Assembly (NCBI GenBank): GCA_035304385.1
Contig: DATGQD010000044.1
Span: 98,199-162,198 of the forward strand
Origin: ZC4RG29 sp035304385
Lineage (GTDB): Bacteria > Bacteroidota > Bacteroidia > Cytophagales > Cyclobacteriaceae
DNA: 64,000 nt
Direction: 5' to 3'
In this document: piece by piece, positions 16,417-24,587 of the stretch
How positions within the stretch are numbered: position 1 is the stretch's first letter
Layout of the letters: every line of letters begins with the position of its first letter
Translations under genes and position numbers: made by a program
The notes under the pieces: generated by a model
Told to the model about the DNA's origin: nothing
Seen by the model: only the letters and a program-made list of their open reading frames with translations
The model's database searches: none

Positions 16417-17520
16417 CTAATCTTTTTCCTTTCCGGATAGTATGGTGATCAGCTTGCGCGCGATTGCATCGAACGACAGCTTATTGCGGAATTGATTGAG
16501 GACCTTTTGTCTTGCTGATGGGAGGTCGAGCCTCGAACTTTCGACAAGTTTATGGAACAGGCGCTCTTCATCTCCTGCCGGAAACAGCAAACCGTACTCG
16601 CCATTGTCCGTCATCGCGCGAAAGGCTGGAATGTTCGGAACGATTGGGACACACCCACACGACATCGCTTCACATAGAGAAATGTTAGTCCCTTCATCGT
16701 GCGAGCCCAGAAGGAAAAAATCGGCGCTATTATACCAGTGACCGAGATCATGATGGTCGACCTCTCCCACAAGATGTATGGAGGAAGCCGCATCTCCATG
16801 GGCTTTGAGCAATGCCTTGATATCTTCCAGCAAGTCCGTCGTTTGAAAGATCATGCAGAGCGTGGCTTGATGCCCTTGATTTAAGAACCTCAGGAACGCC
16901 TTGACTACGGTAAGTGGATCCTTGACGGCGATAAGTCTTCCCACCCAAAGGTAGACTGCCCCCGAGGCGATGCCGAGCCGGTCCCTTGTCGCGTTACGAT
17001 CGGCAGCACGGAACGCTGAAGATCCCTCGAACAGCTGCTTTACCTTGTCGCGATGTGCAATTATACGTTGTCTCAGCCAGGGTGCTGCTTGTTCGGCGCT
17101 CGTAAACAGATACGCTTCCACATATCTGTCGGCCATCTTCTGGAGCATGCTGCGCGGAAACCTCCCTGGTTTTTCATTGTGATTTTGAATAAGAATTCTT
17201 GTGTTCTTCCCCAGTTGCCAACGCAGCAGGATAACCTGCCACGGAACAGTGAGGCCGTGCACGACGACGATATCAGGGCGGAGTTGCTTTAAATACCGAT
17301 GAAACCGGACAGGAAAAGGCCGATACAGAGGTTTCAGAAAATGATGCGTCACATTTCCGATAACGCGTACCCCTTCAAAGTTGATGAAATGAATGTCGAT
17401 AACCTCGCAGTGTTGCGCCAATCGCTGCAAAACGCCTGCGTAGAATCCGGTACGGTCAAGCCATTCTTCGGGGCTTCGGTATTTTAGATTAAGGTTGTAG
17501 CTCAGGCTGGCGACTTTCAC
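16417..17520 (-). CDS. GT4 family glycosyltransferase, inverted within the locus
   Basis: The 367-residue GT-B glycosyltransferase starts at GTG 17520 (MKVASLSYNLNLKYRSPEEW). The C-terminal donor domain has LWVGRLIAVKDPLTVVKAFL, then FFLLGSHDEGTNISLCEAMSCG with the EX7E acid pair. N-terminally IVVHGLTVPWQVILLRWQ is consistent with an acceptor domain. It is the only gene of the 9.5-21.5 kb run on the minus strand, and it splits the locus into two plus-strand blocks. A divergent promoter region of 66 bases separates it from the methyltransferase at 17587. The product could act on the same glycan as the GT2 and GT4 genes to the left. Confidence 0.82.
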   Translation of the reverse strand: MKVASLSYNLNLKYRSPEEWLDRTGFYAGVLQRLAQHCEVIDIHFINFEGVRVIGNVTHHFLKPLYRPFPVRFHRYLKQLRPDIVVVHGLTVPWQVILLRWQLGKNTRILIQNHNEKPGRFPRSMLQKMADRYVEAYLFTSAEQAAPWLRQRIIAHRDKVKQLFEGSSAFRAADRNATRDRLGIASGAVYLWVGRLIAVKDPLTVVKAFLRFLNQGHQATLCMIFQTTDLLEDIKALLKAHGDAASSIHLVGEVDHHDLGHWYNSADFFLLGSHDEGTNISLCEAMSCGCVPIVPNIPAFRAMTDNGEYGLLFPAGDEERLFHKLVESSRLDLPSARQKVLNQFRNKLSFDAIARKLITILSGKEKD

Positions 17521-17586
17521 CTGTTAAACATAAACGAAAAAGACTTTAAAATCGCCGGCAACCCATCTCTTGCTTTGGCTATTTTT

Positions 17587-18291
17587 ATGGGGAGAAACTT
17601 TACAAGGGTGTCCACTGCATCCCACTATTATGACGTTATCGCCACGGACTATGACCGTCTGATCAGAGCAGATGCGCGCAATACTGTCGTGCGACAATCC
17701 GTTCAGGCGTATTTTTCCAGTAAGGTTGATCGTCCGGTGGTGATGGACTTTGGTGGCGGCACCGGGCTGGACCTCCCCTGGCTGCTTCCCATAAGCCGAA
17801 AGATTTACTTTTGCGAGCCCTCGCCGAAGATGCGGGGGATCGCAACAGAACGTGTTAGCAATCATCCCATGCGGGACAGAATCATCTTCCTCGACGATCC
17901 CGCAAGTCAAATATCCAACTGGTCGCCGGATATCTCGATACCGGAGAAAATGGACGCGTGTCTCGCCAACTTTGCCGTGCTGAACAACATTCGCGATCCC
18001 GGTATGGCCTTCGAAAAATTGGCTTCGGTAATAAACCCTGGCGGCGACCTGATCCTCAATGTCCTCGATACCCGACTTAAGACGCTGGTTGCACGCTATC
18101 CTGGAGCGTTCCTCCGTTCTTTCTTTTCCCCGGAAGTCATCACGTACACAAAATTTCAGGGTGTTACGCAAAGCGTTTACCTTCACCCTCTGGAAAAACT
18201 TAAGCTTTCCGCCAATCCTTACTTCGAACTTAGCGATACGGTACGCTTGAAAGCTTCCGGTTTCCTCCTCGTACACCTGAAACGGCGATGA
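17587..18291 (+). CDS. Class I SAM-dependent methyltransferase
   Basis: The 234-residue product starts at ATG 17587 (MGRNFTRVSTASHYYDVIA); an in-frame TTG at 17575 is the alternative. SAM motif VVMDFGGGTGLDLPWLL and motif II IYFCEPSPKM are clear, then DACLANFAVLNNIRDPG and VINPGGDLILNVLD. The N-terminal HYYDVIATDYDRL is the common opening of small-molecule methyltransferases. Its stop codon overlaps the start of the flavin-reductase-like gene (ATGA), so the two are translationally coupled and probably work on the same substrate. Confidence 0.78.
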   Translation: MGRNFTRVSTASHYYDVIATDYDRLIRADARNTVVRQSVQAYFSSKVDRPVVMDFGGGTGLDLPWLLPISRKIYFCEPSPKMRGIATERVSNHPMRDRIIFLDDPASQISNWSPDISIPEKMDACLANFAVLNNIRDPGMAFEKLASVINPGGDLILNVLDTRLKTLVARYPGAFLRSFFSPEVITYTKFQGVTQSVYLHPLEKLKLSANPYFELSDTVRLKASGFLLVHLKRR

Positions 18292-19190
18292 TATCCCCTG
18301 GCCGACTGTTGTTCCAAACGTCAGAAGTTCCATTCTCCACTCTGGCCCTTCACCAGCATGAGATCAGAGAACGTGTATACCTGCAAGCGGAAGAATCCCA
18401 TGTACGTATCGACATAAGTGACCGCCACTGGATTGTTTGTGACGATCCGTTTATCGTCGCGGTATGGATGAACCCGACCTTAAATGCGCGTCAGCGATTG
18501 CTGGTGATAGCAAACGAGACAGTGGTGGGTTACCTTGAGCTGGACCTCATTGACCGCAAGAAAATCCCCGAAGGCGAACTCGGCCTTTTCAAAAGTGTGA
18601 AAGCCATATCCAGGCATTCTACCCCATTGCGTCGTCGTCTCATGTTGGGCTACCTGCGTTTCAAGCAGAAGGAGAACGCCTCCAAAAACCTAATCAACTA
18701 CTGTGTTGCGTATTCGTATCCAAGAAACGTGGTTTTAGTCTCATGCAGTACTGACGACTATTTCAATATTTTTCCCATGGACTTCCAGGGACGCGTACCG
18801 GAGACCAATCAATATCTATTCGGACTCCGAAGAACGAACAAGGCATTGGAGAAGATCATAAAACAAAGGCAAGTCGTGGTTTGTGAAGTGCCCGCAACGA
18901 AAAAGAATATTATCTACCAACTGGGAAAGCATCACGGCACGGCGCCGCCGTCAATCGAGGCGCTGCCCTTCTCCTGCCACTTCAGCGAACGTCTTGTTTT
19001 CCCAGTTCCGGACTTTACAACGGCTTATTCGGAAGTCGAGCTTGAACGCTTTGACGCTCTCGGATCGCACATGCTGATGGTTGGCCATGTTATCAACCGC
19101 GTCGTACGCGAACCCGGCGACCGGCAATTATATCATATTCACAGCATCCACAATGCGCATAGAAATATGAATACAAGCAGAACAACGTGA
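18288..19190 (+). CDS. Flavin-reductase-like (split-barrel FMN-binding) domain protein
   Basis: The 300-residue product is not firmly recognised. Residues about 138-175 (NLINYCVAYSYPRNVVLVSC, then FNIFPMDFQGRV) resemble the FMN-binding split barrel of flavin reductase-like proteins, where N-x-F-P-M marks the flavin pocket. The first 130 residues are not like a known domain. If the assignment is right, the protein binds FMN and could supply reduced flavin or carry out a redox tailoring step. It overlaps the upstream methyltransferase by four bases and is followed by 119 bases without a gene and then a B12-type radical SAM gene. Other flavin- or PNPOx-like folds are possible. Confidence 0.5.
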   Translation: MISPGRLLFQTSEVPFSTLALHQHEIRERVYLQAEESHVRIDISDRHWIVCDDPFIVAVWMNPTLNARQRLLVIANETVVGYLELDLIDRKKIPEGELGLFKSVKAISRHSTPLRRRLMLGYLRFKQKENASKNLINYCVAYSYPRNVVLVSCSTDDYFNIFPMDFQGRVPETNQYLFGLRRTNKALEKIIKQRQVVVCEVPATKKNIIYQLGKHHGTAPPSIEALPFSCHFSERLVFPVPDFTTAYSEVELERFDALGSHMLMVGHVINRVVREPGDRQLYHIHSIHNAHRNMNTSRTT

Positions 19191-19309
19191 AGGTTGCCCC
19201 CTATGCGATCAAATGTTGCTTTATTCTTTTCGGAGGCAATTAGTGCGTTGTGTATAGGATAAAGCTTCGACCAATCATTTAAATTGACGGTTGATATTTT
19301 GATGATTTC

Positions 19310-20818
19310 ATGAAAAGAATCATCCTCTTCAACCCGCGCAGCGCACGCAGTAAGCATCGGATCCCGAATTCCATACTCCAGGTAGCGGCCTCCATTCATG
19401 GCAAGTATGAATATGTGTTCGTCGACGGCAACCTGGAAACCGATCCCTGGTCTGTGCTGCAACGGTACCTGGATGATGGTTACAATGTATTCGGCTGTAC
19501 GGTCATGCCCGGACCGCAGCTTGGTCAGGCGATCTCCTTCACCCGGCGCATCCGCGAATCTTATCCCGGGGTAACAATCATTTGGGGCGGCTACTTTCCA
19601 TCGAATCAGTATAAGTCGGTAATGAACTCAGGCTATGTGGACTACATCGTTAACGGTGCCGCCGACGAGGTGTTTCCGCGACTGCTGCAAGCCCTGGAGA
19701 ATGATCCCGCGGAAATACCAACGCTACCCAGCCTGATCTTCAAAAAGGATGGGACAATACACAAGACGCCATTGGCGCCGCTGCCTGACCAGAATCAACT
19801 GCCACCCCTTCCCTATGCATATCTCAACGAATTCTATCCGCTGAAACGCTATCTGGGAAGGACGTTTCTTGGCAAGCGTACCACCGCCTATCATTCCAGC
19901 ATGGGCTGCCCCTTCACCTGTTCGTTTTGCGCGGTAGTACCGATTTATAACGCACGATGGAAGGGTAAATCCGCAGCGCTCGTCGCCAGCGACATCAAGT
20001 ACCTCATGGACGAGTATGGTGCGGACTCTGTCGAGTTTCACGACAACAACTTCTTCGTAAGCGAAAAAAGAACAGTTGCATTTTCGCGCCTTATCCGGGA
20101 CGAAAAAATTGCATGGTGGGGTGAGGGACGTATCGATACAATCGATCGTTACAGCGACGAATCGCTTGCAATCATGCGTGATGCCGGCTGCAGGATGATC
20201 TTCTTCGGAGCGGAAACCAGCGACGACGAGTTGCTGAAAAAGATGGACAAGGGCGGCACACAGACAACCGAACAAATGATGCGCTTTGCCGACCGCATGA
20301 AAAAATTCGGCATCATCCCGGAATACTCCTTCGTGCTCGGCTTTCCGGCGGAAACCCCCGAAAAGGTTATGGAGCAGATCGACCGCGATATTGCATACAT
20401 CAAACAGATCAAGACCATTAACCCGGATACGGAAATTATAATTTATGTGTACAGCCCTGTGCCCACCGAAGGGTCCGAGCTTTACCAGCAGGTGACGGCA
20501 ACCGGCTTCAGGTTTCCCGAAAGGCTCGAGGATTGGCTCGACCCGCACTGGCAGAATTTCGACCTCCGGAAGAATCCGCTCACACCCTGGCTTACACCGG
20601 CGATGGTGGACAAGATCCTCGGATTCGAAACCGTATTACACGCGCAGTACCCCACCGTCTCCGACTTTCGCCTTACGCCGATGAAGCGTAAACTGATGAG
20701 GCAGCTATCCGACTTCAGGTATCGGTACAATATCTTCAAGTTCCCGTACGAACTGAAAGCGCTGCAACGCCTTTGGAAATACCGCCAGCCGGAAATCGAA
20801 GGGTTCCTCATGGAGTAG
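19310..20818 (+). CDS. B12-binding-domain radical SAM protein (second of the locus)
   Basis: The 502-residue product has an N-terminal Rossmann-like B12-binding-type region (KRIILFNPRSARSKHRIPNS, IIWGGYFPSNQYKS). The radical SAM motif CPFTCSFC gives C200, C204 and C207, followed by VEFHDNNFFVSEKR and CRMIFFGAETSDDELL. The ending is long and helix-rich (FRYRYNIFKFPYELKALQRL), a region often found in this family. It is not a close duplicate of the radical SAM gene at 11353: the domain plan is shared, but motif wording differs throughout. It is followed after two bases by a methyltransferase gene. Confidence 0.85.
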   Translation: MKRIILFNPRSARSKHRIPNSILQVAASIHGKYEYVFVDGNLETDPWSVLQRYLDDGYNVFGCTVMPGPQLGQAISFTRRIRESYPGVTIIWGGYFPSNQYKSVMNSGYVDYIVNGAADEVFPRLLQALENDPAEIPTLPSLIFKKDGTIHKTPLAPLPDQNQLPPLPYAYLNEFYPLKRYLGRTFLGKRTTAYHSSMGCPFTCSFCAVVPIYNARWKGKSAALVASDIKYLMDEYGADSVEFHDNNFFVSEKRTVAFSRLIRDEKIAWWGEGRIDTIDRYSDESLAIMRDAGCRMIFFGAETSDDELLKKMDKGGTQTTEQMMRFADRMKKFGIIPEYSFVLGFPAETPEKVMEQIDRDIAYIKQIKTINPDTEIIIYVYSPVPTEGSELYQQVTATGFRFPERLEDWLDPHWQNFDLRKNPLTPWLTPAMVDKILGFETVLHAQYPTVSDFRLTPMKRKLMRQLSDFRYRYNIFKFPYELKALQRLWKYRQPEIEGFLME

Positions 20819-20820
20819 CG

Positions 20821-21492
20821 ATGCGGAAAATTATCAAGCATCTGGCCGCCTCCGTTCTTGTTCCGGTTACGCGATGGTACCTCCGAAAGGAAAGAACGCA
20901 CAGCACCGCCGGCGTCACTGTACAGGTGTACCCCGGTGTTTTCCATCCGGGGTTGTTTTCCAGCACCAGACTCCTCGCAGATGTTTTGAATGGCGTAGAC
21001 CTCTGCGACAAGACATTTCTGGAGCTTGGATGCGGCACCGGCTTTCTGTCTATTACAGCGGCACAGCGCGGGGCGATGGTCACCGCCTCGGATCTCAGTG
21101 CCACGGCGGTTGAAAATGCAAAACAGAATGCGCGTCAAAATCACGTCGCAATAGAAGTGATCCAGGCTGACTTGTTTGACGGAATACCGCCCGGCAAATT
21201 TGACGTCATCGTAATCAATCCCCCGTACTACGCGCGAAACCCGGCAAACGAAAGGGAGCTGGCATGGTACTGCGGCGAAAACTTTGAATACTTTCGCCGG
21301 CTGTTCGCCCGGCTCGGCGGGTATATGAATCCGAATTCCCTTGTGCTAATGGCGCTCACACTGGGGTGTGATGTCGAAACGATTCATTCCATTGGAACAT
21401 CCAACGGCTTTCATTTTGAGTTGGCAAAAGAAAAGCGGGTGTTCTTTGATGGCCGGGATTTTGTTTTCCGGATTCATAAACCACACCGGTAA
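20821..21492 (+). CDS. NPPY-type class I methyltransferase (HemK/PrmC-like)
   Basis: The 223-residue product starts at ATG 20821, two bases after the preceding stop. The SAM-binding motif is FLELGCGTGFLSITAAQRGA and motif IV is INPPYYAR, the NPPY signature of enzymes that methylate planar nitrogens such as amide, adenine or guanine N. The protein is short for PrmC and lacks its N-terminal helical domain, so a translation-factor role is unlikely and a pathway-specific substrate is favoured. It closes the second plus-strand block of the locus and converges with the SPASM radical SAM gene across 26 bases. Confidence 0.75.
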   Translation: MRKIIKHLAASVLVPVTRWYLRKERTHSTAGVTVQVYPGVFHPGLFSSTRLLADVLNGVDLCDKTFLELGCGTGFLSITAAQRGAMVTASDLSATAVENAKQNARQNHVAIEVIQADLFDGIPPGKFDVIVINPPYYARNPANERELAWYCGENFEYFRRLFARLGGYMNPNSLVLMALTLGCDVETIHSIGTSNGFHFELAKEKRVFFDGRDFVFRIHKPHR

Positions 21493-21518
21493 CAGGGTTG
21501 TCCGATGGAGCCTCTTCT

Positions 21519-22532
21519 TTATCCTAATCCCCGCTTTAGCGAGCATACACACTTCCTGCAAACAGCATCTTTCTCAACATCCAACGACCGCCTGAACGCG
21601 ATCGCCTTCGGTGAATTTATGATGGATAAGAAGTCGTTGTCGTAAATGTTTCCGTAGGGTTTCTGAAAGAAACAAGGCATCACACGCCCGTCGGATTCGA
21701 TCACCGCAGATACCCACGGAGCATTGCATACAGGCCTGGGGAAGGGTCCGTTTCCATTCAGGGCATGATAGTACGCTGCAATGCGCATGATCTTATCCCT
21801 GTTTTCTACTATAAATCCTGAGTCGTACTCCTCCGCGAGAAGAAAAAACGATTCTTGTAAAAGGTTTTCAAGCGCGACCGCCTCGTTCGCCGATAAGGCG
21901 ATTTCGCTTACCCGCTCGCCATCCCAACCTGTAGCCCGGTTGAAGGCGGCCGTTGACACATCGGCGGCCAGAAAAGAAATCGCATCAAGGCCTATCGACT
22001 TCGCCGTGCGCACGGTATCGACAAAATCGAAATAGTTCTCCCGTTGTATCACACACCGCGCCGTCATACGGAATGATGGGTCGATTGCCTTAATCGATCT
22101 CACACCCCTTGAAAGTTTTTCAAATCCTTGGGGAATATTTCTGATGCGATCGTGTACCGGCCCACTTCCGTCAAGGGAAACGATTACCTCATTGAGGTAC
22201 TTTACAACATCGGAGGCATATTTTTCCAGCAACAAGCCGGTAGACAAGATCACGACCCTCATGTTTCGCTCCCGTAGTGCTAAACAGAAGTTCCAGAGAT
22301 TGGAATGCATAAGAGCCTCACCGCCTGAGAGGACCACCTCACGCACACCCACACGTGCGAAAGTGTCGGCATGCTTGCCGAGCCATTCCACTGACAACTC
22401 GTTCTTTTCGCGGTTAGCCTTCCAGATGTCGCACATCACGCACCTGCAGTTGCAACGGCTGTGTGGCATCAGAACGAGAACAGGGAGGGTGTAGATCCTG
22501 TCCGTCCACCGGGTAAGGATACTTCTGATCAT
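21519..22532 (-). CDS. Radical SAM protein with SPASM-like C-terminus
   Basis: The 337-residue product has CNCRCVMC at residues 27-34, giving the cluster ligands C27, C31 and C34, then VVLSGGEALMHSNLW. The C-terminal CNAPWVSAVIESDGRVMPC and CRKCVCSL are the cysteine pattern of SPASM/twitch auxiliary iron-sulfur domains. Such enzymes modify peptides or small molecules or mature enzymes. It is transcribed toward the main locus from the other side and may be its right boundary. No RiPP precursor-like small gene was recognised nearby. Confidence 0.82.
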   Translation of the reverse strand: MIRSILTRWTDRIYTLPVLVLMPHSRCNCRCVMCDIWKANREKNELSVEWLGKHADTFARVGVREVVLSGGEALMHSNLWNFCLALRERNMRVVILSTGLLLEKYASDVVKYLNEVIVSLDGSGPVHDRIRNIPQGFEKLSRGVRSIKAIDPSFRMTARCVIQRENYFDFVDTVRTAKSIGLDAISFLAADVSTAAFNRATGWDGERVSEIALSANEAVALENLLQESFFLLAEEYDSGFIVENRDKIMRIAAYYHALNGNGPFPRPVCNAPWVSAVIESDGRVMPCFFQKPYGNIYDNDFLSIINSPKAIAFRRSLDVEKDAVCRKCVCSLKRGLG

Positions 22533-22668
22533 GTCGTGTTATGGCTCACCCGTTCGCGTGAGCCTGCAATACCCTCTACAATAAAAATCCTGCAAAGGAT
22601 GTAGTACCACAGAAAAAATCGTGTGGTCAGGTCGGGTAATGCGCAAAGCCATATAAGTCGGTGGTCAA

Positions 22669-23445
22669 TCAAACAACCATCTCGAGCGTCACAGCCGCCG
22701 CTGCGCCGGCGCCCGCGACGAGTAGCTTCTTCGGGTTAAGACCATGCTCAGGGCTGCTTTCAAAGACTATGGTCGTAGATATTTGAAGGAAGCTGCCGCA
22801 TACCAATGCGTAAAGGTAAATAAGTCCGTTGCGTGTGAGCACTTCGCTCGCCGAAAGGTAATTGCTCAGGAGGAGTCCGACGGGCGCCGCCAGCGAAAAG
22901 ACCAGAAGGTAAGGTATCGCCTTTCGCGTGGAGCCAAGTTGAAAAACGAGTACAGTCATTAGTGCGAAGGCGGCGGGGGTGCGGTGAAGAACGACACCCA
23001 GGAGCACGGCTGTCACGTTGTACACACCACCACCCTCGGCGGGCTGTGCGAGCATTGCCCCCTCCAGGAACGCATGCAGGCACAAGGCCACGAGCAAGAC
23101 AAACGCAGACATGCGGTGGCCGTGATGCGTGTGGTCATGAGCGTGATCATGATGGTCTCCTTGATGGTGGGCATGGCCGTGCAGGTGACCGTGTTCCACA
23201 CCAGAGGTGAAGTATTCCAATACCTGCTGAAGAAAAAAACCCACCAGCACAAAGATGCCTATGAATCGGATTTCCGCATGCTGGTATAACTCGGGCAGAA
23301 TGTGCGTTATCGTTATGGCGAACAGGTATGAGCCTGCAAAGACCAGCAGAAGTTTATAGTTCGTGTTACGACCTTTCGGAACGAGATAGATAAGAAGGCC
23401 CGCGAGCAGCGGGGCAAGAAAGAGCACAATCAACTTGATGGTCAT
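22669..23445 (-). CDS. ZIP-family metal transporter with histidine-rich loop
   Basis: Inner-membrane divalent metal transporter, 258 residues, with about eight hydrophobic segments. A cytoplasm-type histidine-rich loop lies at about residues 83-108 (HGHLHGHAHHQGDHHDHAH). The metal-binding helix motif HAFLEGAML and the following VLLGVVLHRTPAAFAL match ZIP transmembrane segments 4 and 5. It probably moves Zn or another first-row metal. It overlaps apbE by four bases (ATGA), so the pair is co-transcribed and translationally coupled. Confidence 0.85.
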   Translation of the reverse strand: MTIKLIVLFLAPLLAGLLIYLVPKGRNTNYKLLLVFAGSYLFAITITHILPELYQHAEIRFIGIFVLVGFFLQQVLEYFTSGVEHGHLHGHAHHQGDHHDHAHDHTHHGHRMSAFVLLVALCLHAFLEGAMLAQPAEGGGVYNVTAVLLGVVLHRTPAAFALMTVLVFQLGSTRKAIPYLLVFSLAAPVGLLLSNYLSASEVLTRNGLIYLYALVCGSFLQISTTIVFESSPEHGLNPKKLLVAGAGAAAAVTLEMVV

Positions 23446-24482
23446 GGTTCCCGCTTCTGATTTAGCTTGAGGATATCGTTAAGGCCTGCGGAAGCAAAAG
23501 TCCCGACCGAGCCGTCATCCTCTGAATAGGTGAGGAAAGCCTTAATGTCGTCGCGTGAATTCAGGATTTCGATAGCGCGCTCTTCACCCATAACCATAAA
23601 TGCCGTGGCCCACGCGTCGGCCGTCATACAATCGTCCGCAAAAACTGAAGCGCTCAGAATAGCGCGCTGTACGGGGTAACCGGTATCGGGATCGATGGTG
23701 TGGGAAAATTTCCTGCCTTCTTCAACGCGAAAGTTGAAGTAGTTTCCGGAAGTCGCGAGGGCCATGTCCTCCAGTTGCGCGTAAGCGATATACCACTGTT
23801 CGTCGAGGCTCGAGTTTGGATCCAGAATTCCCACCTGCCACGGTCGTCGTTCTCCTCTGTTGGTGCCGGACGTTACCACTTCACCGCCAATCTCAACGAA
23901 AAGGTTTTTGATGCCCTTTTCCTTCAGGAAACCGGCGACAACGTCAACGCCATACCCTTTCGCTATAGCGCTGAAATCAAGCTGCACACGTGGATCATCC
24001 TTCCACACGCTGTCTTCGTTAAAGCGGATCTTATCCATCCCCACGAACTGCAGTATGGAATCGACCTGAACGGTATCAGGATGAAGTGGCTCGGCAGGAC
24101 CAAAACCCCATGCGTTTACGAGCGGCATGACCGTAGGGTCAAATGCACCGTTGGTGCTCCCGTATATTTCCCTCGACCGCTTCAGCACGGGATAAAAGAA
24201 CGAAAGACCGAATCGAAAGGAAGTTCCGGTGTTGAACCGGGAGATCTCAGACTCCGGCAGGTAGGTGTTGAGGCTTTGGTTGAAGGCGATAAGAAGAGAG
24301 TCCACCGACATTTGCAGGTCCCGTTCCTTGCTGTCATAGTAGATCACCGAATAGGTGGTGCCCATAGTTCGCCCTGCAAAAGCGATACGGGGTTCATCCG
24401 GCTTCTTGCGGATCGTATAGACCACGTACACAGAGGCCAGCAGGAAAATCGTGTACAGGATGTTCCGCGCGCGGTTATTCAT
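23442..24482 (-). CDS. apbE: FAD:protein FMN transferase
   Basis: Attaches FMN covalently through a phosphoester to Ser/Thr of target flavoproteins, using FAD and Mg2+. The 346-residue product has one N-terminal transmembrane or lipoprotein-like anchor (ILYTIFLLASVYVVYTI), so it acts on the periplasmic face. ApbE motifs are AGRTMGTTYSVI, FDPTVMPLVNAWGFG, DFSAIAKGYGVD, FVEIGGEV and SHTIDPDTGYPV. Length is normal. No obvious target such as NqrB/C or RnfG is present in the window. A promoter-like TTG-N18-TAAATTTG lies just upstream. Confidence 0.93.
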   Translation of the reverse strand: MNNRARNILYTIFLLASVYVVYTIRKKPDEPRIAFAGRTMGTTYSVIYYDSKERDLQMSVDSLLIAFNQSLNTYLPESEISRFNTGTSFRFGLSFFYPVLKRSREIYGSTNGAFDPTVMPLVNAWGFGPAEPLHPDTVQVDSILQFVGMDKIRFNEDSVWKDDPRVQLDFSAIAKGYGVDVVAGFLKEKGIKNLFVEIGGEVVTSGTNRGERRPWQVGILDPNSSLDEQWYIAYAQLEDMALATSGNYFNFRVEEGRKFSHTIDPDTGYPVQRAILSASVFADDCMTADAWATAFMVMGEERAIEILNSRDDIKAFLTYSEDDGSVGTFASAGLNDILKLNQKREP

Positions 24483-24498
24483 AGGTGGGTGTGGGCCG

Positions 24499-24527
24499 CA
24501 AATTTAGCAGAATTGGAGTAAATGCAA
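24499..24527 (-). promoter_or_regulatory. Candidate promoter of apbE-ZIP operon
   Basis: On the minus strand TTG (24525-24527) is followed after 18 bases by TAAATTTG (24499-24506), an exact TAnnTTTG box, 16 bases before the apbE ATG. The leader would be very short. Confidence 0.5.
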
Positions 24528-24587
24528 CCCTGTTGCGAAAAACATAATTTTTTAATTCGCTACCTTTCGAGGAATCCTGAATGGTTT

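Noticed and set aside
10000..22500. Standard O-antigen or capsule cluster
   Set aside because: No Wzx, Wzy, Wzz, ABC exporter or sugar-nucleotide synthesis genes are present, and the radical SAM content does not fit.
21519..22532. RiPP cluster built around the SPASM radical SAM protein
   Set aside because: No precursor-like small gene with a Cys/Ser-rich core and no protease or exporter was recognised next to it.
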